Shown here: positions 6,118 through 13,438 of the stretch, piece by piece | How the letters are laid out: each line of letters begins with the position of its first letter | How positions within the stretch are numbered: position 1 is the first letter of the stretch | DNA from: an uncultured Treponema sp. | GTDB taxonomy: Bacteria > Spirochaetota > Spirochaetia > Treponematales > Treponemataceae | NCBI GenBank assembly: GCA_937890485.1 | Contig: CALBXN010000117.1 | Coordinates: 1 to 16,153, forward strand | Length of the DNA stretch: 16,153 nucleotides | Direction of reading: 5' to 3' | Made by a program: the position numbers and the translations under genes | Notes under the pieces: generated by a model | Told to the model about the DNA's origin: nothing | Database searches by the model: none | The model's input: only the letters and a program-made list of their open reading frames with translations

Positions 6118-7296
6118 TTATCGATTATCTCTTGCAAGTTTGCTGATTGCATCTGCCATTTCTGAAAGAGGAACTTGTCTTTGAACTGCACCGTATTCGT
6201 AGGCAACTTTTGGCATTCCATAAACGATAGAAGATTCTTCATCTTGCCCCAAAGTCCAAGCACCTTCACGACGCATTTCGGCAAGTTGGGCAGCACCGTC
6301 TTTTCCCATTCCAGTCATAATTACACCTAATGCTCTGTTTTGAAAGCATTTTGCAACTGATTCAAAAAGTACATCAACAGAAGGTCTATGTCCATTACAC
6401 AAAGGAGCGTCACTTAATCTTACGATAGTTGCTAAAGAACGCTTTTCAACATACATGTGCATACTTCCTGGAGCAATCAAAATTCTACCAGGTTTTAATA
6501 AATCCCCGTCTTTTGCTTCTTTTACTTCCAAAGGACAAATTTGATTCAAACTGTTGGCAAATTCAGCAGTAAAACCTGCTGGCATATGTTGAACAACTAA
6601 AATTGGCTGAGTTAGATTTGGATCAATTTTTGCAAAAACTTCTCGTAAAGCATTTGGACCACCAGTTGAAATTCCGATAGCAATAACTTCAATTTTTCCA
6701 GGTTCTCTGTAAGCTCTAATTTCTTGAATTTCCTTTTTTTCTTGGCGAGAAAAACCAAAACTAAAATGAGTTTCAATTTTAGTTTCTTCTCTTTTTACCG
6801 TAGAAGTAGAAAAATTTGCTTTTTCCGAATTTAATTGTGATAGTTGAGAAGTTTTTAAGAAATTTGCTTTCTCTCTTAATTCCTTTGTTTTTTTATATTG
6901 CTGTCCGTAGGATAATAATAATCCAGAAAGATTTTTTGAAACTTCATTTAAATCACCAGACTCAGAAGAAGGTTTTGTAATAAAATCCGAAGCACCTAAA
7001 GAAATACATTGCATTGTTACAGAAGCTCCTTCTCGAGCAACTGACGAAAGTACAATTACAGGAATATCAATATTTTGCAACTTTCGTTGTTTTAGGAATT
7101 CAATTCCATTCATTTCTGGCATTTCAATATCAAGAACGATAATATCAGGTTTTATCAAAGGGATTTTTTCTAAAGCAAATTTACCATTGATAGCTTTTCC
7201 GATAACACATAAACCTGGAGTAGATTCAATTATCTTTGAGATTAAATTACGCATAAATGCTGAGTCATCTACAACAAGTACATTTACTTCATCCAT
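6118..7296 (-). CDS. cheB: Chemotaxis protein-glutamate methylesterase/deamidase CheB
   Basis: CheB removes methyl groups from receptor glutamates and is activated by CheA-dependent phosphorylation. The 392 residues comprise a receiver domain at 4-125, with the acidic pocket D10-D11, phospho-acceptor D56 in VLDIEMP and conserved K108. A long Ser/Lys/Glu-rich linker at about 130-200 follows, then the methylesterase domain at 203-390. The catalytic triad is present: S210 in GISTGGP, H237 in VVQHMPAGF, D333 in MTGMGKDGA. The linker is about twice the length in E. coli CheB, which accounts for the extra size. The Shine-Dalgarno GAGGA precedes the ATG. It lies 23 bp downstream of cheR, so it is the second gene of a cheR-cheB operon. 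Confidence 0.96.
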   Translation of the reverse strand: MDEVNVLVVDDSAFMRNLISKIIESTPGLCVIGKAINGKFALEKIPLIKPDIIVLDIEMPEMNGIEFLKQRKLQNIDIPVIVLSSVAREGASVTMQCISLGASDFITKPSSESGDLNEVSKNLSGLLLSYGQQYKKTKELREKANFLKTSQLSQLNSEKANFSTSTVKREETKIETHFSFGFSRQEKKEIQEIRAYREPGKIEVIAIGISTGGPNALREVFAKIDPNLTQPILVVQHMPAGFTAEFANSLNQICPLEVKEAKDGDLLKPGRILIAPGSMHMYVEKRSLATIVRLSDAPLCNGHRPSVDVLFESVAKCFQNRALGVIMTGMGKDGAAQLAEMRREGAWTLGQDEESSIVYGMPKVAYEYGAVQRQVPLSEMADAISKLARDNR

Positions 7297-7319
7297 AAAA
7301 ATCCTCTAAACAACTTTTA

Positions 7320-8135
7320 TTATATATTTTTTTGATATAAACAAGCCCAATCTGTTTTCAAAAATTCAAAACCTGTTTTCATACCAAAAAGAGATTCAGA
7401 ATGTCCAATAAACAAATAGGATTTTTGAGCCATAGAATCCCAAAAACGATTTATTGTTGCAAGTTGAGCAGCTTCATCAAAATAAATAAGAACATTTCTA
7501 CAAAAAACAATATCTAAATTTCGCAATCCAGAATCGTTTTTTAGATTGTGGTAGTCAAAGCGAATACAGTTCATTAAATCACTACAAACTTGATATCCAC
7601 CTTCAGTTTTTAAGAAAAAAGAATTCAAATATTTATCGGGAATTCCAGCAATTCTTGAATCTGGATAAAATCCTTGTTTTGCAACCATTAATGATTTCAA
7701 AGAAATATCAGAAGCGGTAATCTGAAAAGAATAAGGTGGTGGCAAAATTTCTTTTAGAATCATTGCCATTGTGTATGGTTCTTCTCCAGTAGAACATCCA
7801 GCACTCCAAATTTTAATTGTGGATTCTCCACTACGTTTTTTATTCTCGATTACTTTAGGAATTACATAATTTACAAAAGCATCCCAGTGAGCTTGATTTC
7901 TAAAAAATCTAGTAAGATTTGTGGTAACAGAATCAAGAAAAACCTTCATTTCTTCTTTATCTCTAGAAATCAAATTGTAGTATTTATCAACTGTATCAAA
8001 TTGTTTTTCTCGTAGTCTTTCTTTCAAACGACTATCAAGAATAGAACGATTAGTTTCGGAAAAAGTTATTCCACTTTCATCGTAAATGCGTTTTCTAAAA
8101 AGTTCAAATTCGTTATCTGTTAATAATTCTGTCAT
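7320..8135 (-). CDS. cheR: Chemotaxis protein methyltransferase CheR
   Basis: CheR methylates glutamates of chemoreceptors using SAM. The 271 residues show the helical N-terminal domain (6-75) ending in the conserved TTNLTRFFR (71-79). The SAM-binding domain follows: IWSAGCSTGEEPYTMAM (109-125), ITASDIS (139-145), VFCRNVLIYF (210-219), and GHSESL (244-249). No C-terminal TPR extension is present, so this is the basic receptor-type CheR. The ATG at 8135 has AAGGA about nine bases upstream. It is divergent from lptC; extended -10 (TGTTATAGT) and TATAAT elements lie 14-29 bp before the start on the minus strand. Confidence 0.96.
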   Translation of the reverse strand: MTELLTDNEFELFRKRIYDESGITFSETNRSILDSRLKERLREKQFDTVDKYYNLISRDKEEMKVFLDSVTTNLTRFFRNQAHWDAFVNYVIPKVIENKKRSGESTIKIWSAGCSTGEEPYTMAMILKEILPPPYSFQITASDISLKSLMVAKQGFYPDSRIAGIPDKYLNSFFLKTEGGYQVCSDLMNCIRFDYHNLKNDSGLRNLDIVFCRNVLIYFDEAAQLATINRFWDSMAQKSYLFIGHSESLFGMKTGFEFLKTDWACLYQKNI

Positions 8136-8149
8136 TCCTACAGTTCCTT

Positions 8150-8164
8150 ATTATAACTATAACA
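8150..8164 (-). promoter_or_regulatory. Possible cheR-cheB promoter (-10 elements)
   Basis: On the minus strand an extended -10, TGTTATAGT (8164-8156), is followed by TATAAT (8155-8150). Neither has a good -35. With the first, the transcript would begin at about 8149, where the AAGGA ribosome-binding site begins, giving a leader of roughly 14 nt. Confidence 0.35.
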
Positions 8165-8210
8165 TTGTACAATACGAATAAAAAAAAGTAAATCAAATGT
8201 TTTGTAGATG

Positions 8211-8239
8211 TTGACAAAAATCATACTAGATGTGAAAAT
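8211..8239 (+). promoter_or_regulatory. Promoter of the lptC-lptA-lptB operon, leaderless geometry
   Basis: Perfect -35 TTGACA (8211-8216), 17-bp spacer, then GAAAAT (8234-8239) with a TG exactly at the extended -10 position (8231-8232). ATG 8247 follows after 7 bp. The promoter lies downstream of the more distal in-frame ATG at 8208, which argues that 8247 is the true start. Confidence 0.7.
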
Positions 8240-8246
8240 TAGAGCA

Positions 8247-8894
8247 ATGAAGAAAGATTTTCAATTTTTTTCTATTTCAATAAAAATAATGTTTTTTCTC
8301 ATTTTGTTTTATGGTTGTTCACTTGATTATAGTTCAGACACCCCAGAAAAAATAAGAGCACCAGAATTTACTTTTGAAAAACTTTCATTAACAAAAATAG
8401 ATAAGGGTAAGAAAATTGCAGAAATTAAAGCAGATGTTCTTGAACAATATCATAAATTAGATGCATCTTTTGCAAAAAATGTACACTTCATACTTTATAA
8501 TGACAAAAAACTTATAGAAGTTGACGGTGATGCAGAATTACTCTCAGTAGATAACAAATCACAAATCTACACAATGCTAAATTATGTTACAATAACTTCC
8601 TACGAACAAAACATAAATATTGAAGCAAAACATCTAAAATGGAATAACAAGACAGAACAACTTACAAGTTCGGAAGAAGACATAGTAACAATTTCAAATA
8701 TAGATGAAGATTCTAAAGAAGGTTATGTTAAAGCCAAATCTGAAAATGATTCAAAAATTTTTTTACAAGGCAAAGGTTTTTCAGCTAGTGGAGTAACAAG
8801 GCAATATGCGTTCAGAGAATCAACTTCAGGAAAAATTGTAACTCAAGGGGAACAAAATAGTTCTATAGGTGAAAACACAAATGAAATTCAATAA
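8247..8894 (+). CDS. lptC: LptC-like lipid-export protein, probable lipoprotein
   Basis: From ATG 8247 the protein has 215 residues. The N-terminus MKKDFQFFSISIKIMFFLIL ends in L-F-Y-G-C with Cys24, a spirochaete-type lipobox, so it is probably a lipoprotein rather than having the plain transmembrane anchor of E. coli LptC. The rest is the repetitive beta-strand pattern of the LptC/OstA fold (about 45-190, strands such as KKIAEIKADVLEQY, KLIEVDGDAELLSV, QNINIEAKHLKWN). LptC sits in the inner membrane and passes lipid from the LptBFG extractor to LptA. Identification rests on this pattern plus position directly before lptA and lptB. It overlaps lptA by 14 bp. No Shine-Dalgarno is visible; a -10 element ends 7 bp upstream. 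Confidence 0.82.
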   Translation: MKKDFQFFSISIKIMFFLILFYGCSLDYSSDTPEKIRAPEFTFEKLSLTKIDKGKKIAEIKADVLEQYHKLDASFAKNVHFILYNDKKLIEVDGDAELLSVDNKSQIYTMLNYVTITSYEQNINIEAKHLKWNNKTEQLTSSEEDIVTISNIDEDSKEGYVKAKSENDSKIFLQGKGFSASGVTRQYAFRESTSGKIVTQGEQNSSIGENTNEIQ

Positions 8895-9522
8895 TAATAG
8901 ATTTTATATTTTCATGTTAATTTTTTTCTCATCTTTATCTTTCATTAACGCAGAAGAAATCACTTTTACAGCAGATAAAATGAATGGTTCTACAGGGGAA
9001 ACAGAATACACAAAACTTTCAGGAAATGCTTTTATTAAAACTGAATCTATGGAAATTAAAGCTGATGAAATCATCCTTTCAGGAAAGGATTTTAGATTTA
9101 TCAACGCAACAGGAAATGTATCTGGGAAAAGTGTTGAAAGTGAATTTGATTTTTCTAGTCAACAAATGGAATATGACAGAGAAACTGAAATTGCTGTCTT
9201 GAAAGGCAATGTTTCAATGATTGATACAAAAAATGAAATTAACGCATCTGCTCAAATAATTGAATATAACCAAAAAACAGAAGTTGCTTATATGCAAATT
9301 AGTGTAAAATTAGTGCAAAAAGACAATACTTGTACTGGAGCAAATGCAATTTACAAGAAAAAAGAACAAACTCTCGAACTTTCTGGAACTCCTCAGATTA
9401 TAAAAGATAAAGATACTTTTAAAGCAAATGAAATTTTTATGAATCTTGAAACTGAAGAAATTATTTTAGACGGAAAAGTACGAGGTTCTGTTACTGATAC
9501 TTCATCCGAAAAGGAAGAATAG
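8881..9522 (+). CDS. lptA: LptA/OstA-like periplasmic lipid-transport protein
   Basis: The 213-residue product from ATG 8881 has a type I signal peptide (hydrophobic segment 8-20, likely cleavage after INA at residue 24). The OstA/LptA beta-jellyroll repeat follows: ITFTADKMNGSTGETEYTKL, then TESMEIKADEIILSG, SEFDFSSQQMEYDRETEIAV, and DTFKANEIFMNLETEEI near the end. LptA bridges the periplasm, passing lipid from LptC to the outer-membrane LptD. Translation could be taken back to GTG 8869, but AGGTGA lies nine bases before ATG 8881 and nothing suitable precedes the GTG. The start is inside the end of lptC and the stop is 4 bp before lptB, so translation is probably coupled. Confidence 0.87.
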   Translation: MKFNNNRFYIFMLIFFSSLSFINAEEITFTADKMNGSTGETEYTKLSGNAFIKTESMEIKADEIILSGKDFRFINATGNVSGKSVESEFDFSSQQMEYDRETEIAVLKGNVSMIDTKNEINASAQIIEYNQKTEVAYMQISVKLVQKDNTCTGANAIYKKKEQTLELSGTPQIIKDKDTFKANEIFMNLETEEIILDGKVRGSVTDTSSEKEE

Positions 9523-9526
9523 CAAA

Positions 9527-10252
9527 ATGAGTGTACTAAAAATTAATTCCCTATATAAAAGATTCGGAAAAAAAGAAGTTGTTAGAGGCGTAGATTTTTC
9601 AATGGAGACCGGAGAAGTTCTTGGGCTTCTTGGGCCAAATGGCGCAGGAAAAACTACAAGTTTCTACATGATTGTAGGTTTTTATCGACCAACTAGTGGC
9701 GAAGTTTTTCTAAATGACACTTGCATCACAAGACTTCCCATGTACAAGAGAGCAAGAATGGGGATTTCCTATCTTCCACAAGAAGCTTCTGTTTTTAGAA
9801 AACTCACTGTAGAGCAAAATATCTGGGCAGTTTTAGAAACCAGAAAAGATTTAACCAAAGCAGAAAAACAATATAAACTTGATGAATTAATCGGTGAATT
9901 CAATATAGAAAGAATCCGTAAGCAACCTGCTTTCACTCTTTCTGGAGGAGAAAGACGAAGAACAGAAATTGCACGTTCCCTTGCCATTGAACCAGAATTT
10001 CTTTTGTTGGACGAACCTTTTGCAGGAATTGACCCAATTGCAGTTTCAGATATAAAATCTATGATAAGATTGCTTTCTAAACGAGGCATTGGAGTATTGA
10101 TTACAGATCACAATGTTCGTGATACATTGGAAATTACAGATAGAGCAATTATTATTAGTACTGGACAAATTGTAGCACAAGGTGGAAAGCAAGAAATTTT
10201 GGATTCGCCAATAGCAAGAAAAATTTATCTTGGCGAAGAATTTAGAATGTAG
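9527..10252 (+). CDS. lptB: Lipid-export ABC transporter ATP-binding protein LptB
   Basis: This 241-residue ABC ATPase is the normal LptB length. Walker A is GPNGAGKTT (36-44), Q-loop Gln85 in YLPQEASVF, signature LSGGERRR (138-145), Walker B FLLLDE (158-163), D-loop FAGIDP and H-loop His195 in TDHN. SYLPQEASVFRKLTVEQNI and PFAGIDPIAV are characteristic of LptB rather than of amino-acid importers. It powers extraction of lipid from the inner membrane; the membrane partners LptF and LptG are not in this window. GGAAG about nine bases before the ATG is the ribosome-binding site. Confidence 0.95.
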   Translation: MSVLKINSLYKRFGKKEVVRGVDFSMETGEVLGLLGPNGAGKTTSFYMIVGFYRPTSGEVFLNDTCITRLPMYKRARMGISYLPQEASVFRKLTVEQNIWAVLETRKDLTKAEKQYKLDELIGEFNIERIRKQPAFTLSGGERRRTEIARSLAIEPEFLLLDEPFAGIDPIAVSDIKSMIRLLSKRGIGVLITDHNVRDTLEITDRAIIISTGQIVAQGGKQEILDSPIARKIYLGEEFRM

Positions 10253-10298
10253 AATTATTATCTTTTTTCCATATTATTATCTCTTTTAAAAGTATTAT

Positions 10299-10327
10299 TT
10301 GACAGAATAAAAAAGTTGTGATATTCT
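10299..10327 (+). promoter_or_regulatory. Promoter of rny
   Basis: Perfect -35 TTGACA (10299-10304), 17-bp spacer, extended -10 TGaTATTCT (10319-10327). The predicted start is near 10334, leaving a leader of about 27 nt that contains a GGAGG ribosome-binding site. Confidence 0.75.
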
Positions 10328-10334
10328 TACTGTG

Positions 10335-10347
10335 AACTAGTCTAGTT
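10335..10347. promoter_or_regulatory. 13-bp palindrome at the 5' end of the rny leader
   Basis: AACTAG-T-CTAGTT is a perfect palindrome covering the predicted first bases of the rny mRNA and ending one base before the GG of the ribosome-binding site. It could be an operator or a small hairpin near the site where ribosomes or RNase Y act. Only the sequence is certain. Confidence 0.35.
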
Positions 10348-10360
10348 TGGAGGATTGAAT

Positions 10361-11890
10361 ATGCAACTTATTTTGTATATCGGTCTCCCTATTGCTGGAA
10401 TTGTTCTTGGATGGACTATTCGCTGGCTTTATGCCAGATTTCAACTATCTGCCTCTGAACAAAGGGCAGAACGAGTAAAACAAGATGCTATAAGAGAAGC
10501 AGAAGCTCAGAAGAAAGAAATTTTGCTTGAAGCAAAAGAACAACTTATTCGAGAACGAAATCAACAAGAACGGGAGAACCGTGAGCGTCGTGGTGAACTA
10601 CAACGCATGGAACGCCGTCTTGTTCAAAAGGAAGAAACTTTAGATAAAAAAGGCTTAATTCTTGATGAACAGGAACAAGCATTCTCAAAAAGAGAAAAAG
10701 CAATAACTGAAAGGGAAACAGTTCTTGCATCTGAAGAAGAACGTTATCGACAAGAACTTGAACGGATTTCAGGTCTTTCTGCTCAAGAAGCAAAAAATCT
10801 GATTATTCAAAATCTTGAAAACGAAGCTCGTCACGATGCACAAGCTTTATTGAATAAAATTGAACAAGAAGCTCAACTTACTTCAGAAAAGAAAGCAAGA
10901 GAAATTCTTGTTACAACAATTCAGAGAATCGCTACAGAAACTACAAGTGATATTACAGTTACAACAGTTTCTCTTCCAAGTGATGAAATGAAAGGTCGAA
11001 TTATCGGTCGTGAAGGACGAAATATCCGTACTTTAGAAACATTAACTGGTGTTGATATCATTATTGATGATACTCCAGAAGCAGTTGTAATTTCATGTTT
11101 TGATCCAGTTAGAAAAGAAATTGCAAAAGTTGCTTTGGAACGACTTATTTGCGATGGAAGAATTCACCCTGCTAGAATTGAAGAAGTTGTACAAAAAGTT
11201 ACACGAGAAATTCAGCAAAAAATCTATGAAGAAGGTGAAAAAGTTCTTTTCGATCTTGGTATTCATAATATGAGTCAAGATGGAGTAAGAGCTTTAGGTA
11301 GACTTTACTTTAGAACAAGTTACGGTCAAAATGTATTGAATCACTCAAAAGAAGTTGCTGTAATTGCAGGAATGATAGCTGCTGAAATTGGGGCAAATAG
11401 AGATCTTGCAAAACGTGCTGCTCTTCTTCACGATATCGGTAAAGGAACTGAAACTGATTCTGAACAGAACCACGCAGAAGTTGGTGCAGAAATGGCAAGA
11501 AAGATGGGTGAAGATGCACGAATTGTAAATGCAATTGCCTCTCACCATAATGATATTGAACCAGAAAGTATCGAAGCAGTTATTGTACAAATTGCAGACG
11601 CAATTTCAGCTGCACGACCAGGTGCAAGACGGGAAACAATGGATAACTATGTAAAACGTCTTGAAAACCTAGAAGCAGTTGCAGAAAACTTTAATGGTGT
11701 AGAAAAAGCATATGCTATTCAAGCTGGTAGAGAATTACGCGTTCTTGTAAATAATGAAAAAATCCCAGACAGCGATGTTAAAGATTTAGCAAGAAAGATT
11801 GCAAAACAAATCGAAACAGACTTGAAATATCCGGGAAGAATCAAAATCACTATGATTCGCGAAACCCGAATCGTCGAGTATGCTCGCTAG
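10361..11890 (+). CDS. rny: Ribonuclease Y (membrane-anchored endoribonuclease)
   Basis: RNase Y starts decay of many mRNAs. The 509 residues follow the family plan. An N-terminal membrane anchor lies at about 3-25 and a long charged coiled coil at about 30-190 (rich in E, K, R, Q). The KH RNA-binding domain contains GRIIGREGRN (212-221), and the HD domain has H357-D358 in LLHDIGKG plus HHND at 395-398. The C-terminal region is conserved, ending PGRIKITMIRETR. All catalytic metal residues visible are intact. ATG 10361 is chosen over an upstream in-frame TTG (10355) because GGAGG lies seven bases before the ATG. It has its own promoter and terminator after the lpt operon. Confidence 0.96.
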   Translation: MQLILYIGLPIAGIVLGWTIRWLYARFQLSASEQRAERVKQDAIREAEAQKKEILLEAKEQLIRERNQQERENRERRGELQRMERRLVQKEETLDKKGLILDEQEQAFSKREKAITERETVLASEEERYRQELERISGLSAQEAKNLIIQNLENEARHDAQALLNKIEQEAQLTSEKKAREILVTTIQRIATETTSDITVTTVSLPSDEMKGRIIGREGRNIRTLETLTGVDIIIDDTPEAVVISCFDPVRKEIAKVALERLICDGRIHPARIEEVVQKVTREIQQKIYEEGEKVLFDLGIHNMSQDGVRALGRLYFRTSYGQNVLNHSKEVAVIAGMIAAEIGANRDLAKRAALLHDIGKGTETDSEQNHAEVGAEMARKMGEDARIVNAIASHHNDIEPESIEAVIVQIADAISAARPGARRETMDNYVKRLENLEAVAENFNGVEKAYAIQAGRELRVLVNNEKIPDSDVKDLARKIAKQIETDLKYPGRIKITMIRETRIVEYAR

Positions 11891-11934
11891 GGCGTATTTG
11901 AAGAGCGAAGTAGCTTGAATTTCGCAAAAGCAAG

Positions 11935-11980
11935 AAAGGTCATCTGTAGCAAATTGTTACGAGATGACCTTTTTTTATTT
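11935..11980 (+). terminator. Strong intrinsic terminator of rny
   Basis: AAAGGTCATCT (11935-11945) pairs perfectly with AGATGACCTTT (11962-11972). The loop can pair further (GTA with TAC, CAA with TTG). The stem is followed by a T-rich tail to 11980. The minus-strand tail is poor, so it serves rny only. Confidence 0.88.
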
Positions 11981-11988
11981 TAAATAAA

Positions 11989-12951
11989 TTATCTTTCGCA
12001 GTGCATCCAGGTTAATTCATGCTTGTTATAATTTAAGTGAACAACAATACTATTTGGAATATCTGCAAATTTTTGAACCAAAGCCCAATCAATCTCACCT
12101 TGCATTTTGATTGTACAAATCATATTTTTTACTAAACCACTTTTCAACCAAACATTTACCCATTCATATAACCTTGTTGGATAACAAATAACATCAGAAA
12201 AAACCCAATCAAAATATCCTAGTTCTTCAGGCTTTAAAGTAAATGCATCATGTTTTAGAAATTCAACATTAGAATCAGCCATCAATGAATCAACCAATTC
12301 TGCTCTATCAACAGCAAAAACTTTTGAATCTAATTGACGCAAAACCCAAGTCCATCCACCAGGACAAGCTCCTGCATCAAAACATCTTGAATTTTTATCA
12401 GGCAAAGAAACTTGAAAATGAGAAACAAATCTACACAAAGCTTCTTGTAATTTTAAGTATGCTCTACTAGGCGGATTCTCATGATCTTCTTCAAGAGTAA
12501 CATTCCCCGCTGGTAAAAAAGAAGAAGTTTGTGCTGAACCAATAATTGTATTTTGATCGATTAAAGTATAAATTCCAATAGGACTTTGAGGAATTGCAAA
12601 AGGAAACTTTTTTGCTTTCAAATTAATGTATGGTAACTTTTCTTGTATAAGAGAAGCTCTTCTAAACTGAGTAAATTGATAAGGGGCCCAATTTCGCTGA
12701 ATAGATTTTAATTCACGAGCAGCTTCACTGATAGAATCAAAATACAAAACAAAAGGTTTTAATAAAGTTGTCTTACTCCAATACGGTAATATTTTTTTTG
12801 AAGAATTTTCCATAATATCGTATAGAAGAACATCACCATAAACTTTTAAGGGATTTTTATTTATAGAAAATCTAGATTTTAGTTCAGATTGCAATAACCC
12901 CATCATTTCAGGATATGCAAGGAATCCTATATTATCGATGAATTCAATCAC
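11989..12951 (-). CDS. RlmM-like 23S rRNA 2'-O-methyltransferase (FtsJ fold)
   Basis: The 320-residue protein's C-terminal half (about 160-320) is an FtsJ-type Rossmann methyltransferase. It has the SAM motif FDAGACPGGWTW (191-202), VFAVDRAEL (211-219), FDWVFSDV with D253, CTIKMQG with K282 and KHELTW with E312. With K167 in AYLKLQE this completes the K-D-K-E set. DAGACPGGWT-W, the VVxDxxxxP-like segment and the final HELTW strand match RlmM (C2498 methylation in E. coli) better than RlmE. The N-terminal half is divergent and I cannot confirm a THUMP domain. It starts at GTG (12951), overlapping the PilZ stop by the four bases GTGA, with GGA about eight bases upstream. No good terminator was seen in its direction. 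Confidence 0.82.
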   Translation of the reverse strand: MIEFIDNIGFLAYPEMMGLLQSELKSRFSINKNPLKVYGDVLLYDIMENSSKKILPYWSKTTLLKPFVLYFDSISEAARELKSIQRNWAPYQFTQFRRASLIQEKLPYINLKAKKFPFAIPQSPIGIYTLIDQNTIIGSAQTSSFLPAGNVTLEEDHENPPSRAYLKLQEALCRFVSHFQVSLPDKNSRCFDAGACPGGWTWVLRQLDSKVFAVDRAELVDSLMADSNVEFLKHDAFTLKPEELGYFDWVFSDVICYPTRLYEWVNVWLKSGLVKNMICTIKMQGEIDWALVQKFADIPNSIVVHLNYNKHELTWMHCER

Positions 12952-13325
12952 AATTCAATTCCATTAAGCAATTCTTGTTCTAATTCAATTTCTTGTTTTT
13001 CTTCAATTAATTTTTCTACATAATTATCGAATTTCTTAAAATCAGGAGAATGTAAAATATTGAACCCGATTTCTGTAAAATCCTCTGTTGTTTTTTGCCA
13101 AATAGGTCGTACCATAATTAAAAAAGAATCATAACAATTAAATCTTACTGGGGAAATTTTCATCTCAAATTCAGAATCAGTATTCACCAAAAAAGATGTA
13201 GGGAAACGTACTCTACAACCTTTTTTACTAACATCAACAAAAACACCAGGGAAAGGGCATAAATCAAAAGCTTCAACTTTACCCATATCCATAAATCGTT
13301 GATTTTTTCTTTTTTCAGTATTCAT
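12948..13325 (-). CDS. PilZ-domain protein (probable cyclic-di-GMP receptor)
   Basis: This 125-residue protein is made of one PilZ domain. The two ligand motifs are present: R-x-x-x-R at 6-10 (RKNQR) and D-x-S-x-x-G at 31-36 (DVSKKG), followed by the barrel strands CRVRFP and FEMKISPVRFN and the late PIWQKTTEDFTEIGFNIL. These residues bind c-di-GMP in known PilZ proteins, so binding is likely. The C-terminus (102-125) is a Glu-rich helix. There is no output domain, so it must act on another protein. Its stop overlaps the start of the RlmM-like gene by four bases. ATG 13325 has no Shine-Dalgarno; a promoter with TTGACA lies directly upstream. Confidence 0.87.
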   Translation of the reverse strand: MNTEKRKNQRFMDMGKVEAFDLCPFPGVFVDVSKKGCRVRFPTSFLVNTDSEFEMKISPVRFNCYDSFLIMVRPIWQKTTEDFTEIGFNILHSPDFKKFDNYVEKLIEEKQEIELEQELLNGIEL

Positions 13326-13333
13326 ATAAGATA

Positions 13334-13362
13334 AGAATGCACTTGTTATAAAAAATTGTCAA
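13334..13362 (-). promoter_or_regulatory. Promoter of the PilZ-rlmM-like operon, leaderless geometry
   Basis: On the minus strand, perfect TTGACA (13362-13357), 17-bp spacer, weak -10 CATTCT (13339-13334), then 8 bp to the ATG at 13325. The -35 and spacing are strong and the -10 is weak. Confidence 0.5.
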
Positions 13363-13402
13363 GGTACTATAATAAAATTAACAAAACATAAAAAATCGCT
13401 AG

Positions 13403-13431
13403 TTGATTTTTTTTAAAATAAAAAGTAGAAT
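13403..13431 (+). promoter_or_regulatory. Promoter of the corA leader transcript
   Basis: TTGATT (13403-13408), exact 17-bp spacer, TAGAAT (13426-13431). The predicted start is near 13438-13439, about 170 nt before the transporter ATG. Confidence 0.65.
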
Positions 13432-13438
13432 ATATCTA

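Noticed and set aside
6066..6296. Open frame on the minus strand at the 3' end of cheB
   Set aside because: It is a shadow frame of cheB, has no family features and crosses the lipoprotein terminator stem.
8208..8246. ATG at 8208 as the lptC start
   Set aside because: It lies upstream of the TTGACA -35 of the only good promoter and has no ribosome-binding site. Starting at 8247 also gives a normal lipoprotein signal.
10254..10282. Direct repeat ATTATTATCT twice after lptB
   Set aside because: A 10-bp A+T-rich repeat is weak evidence of anything; it has no hairpin and does not coincide with promoter elements.
11310..11590. Long frames antisense to rny
   Set aside because: Low-complexity Phe/Gln/Leu-rich translations opposite a conserved HD domain; no ribosome-binding sites.
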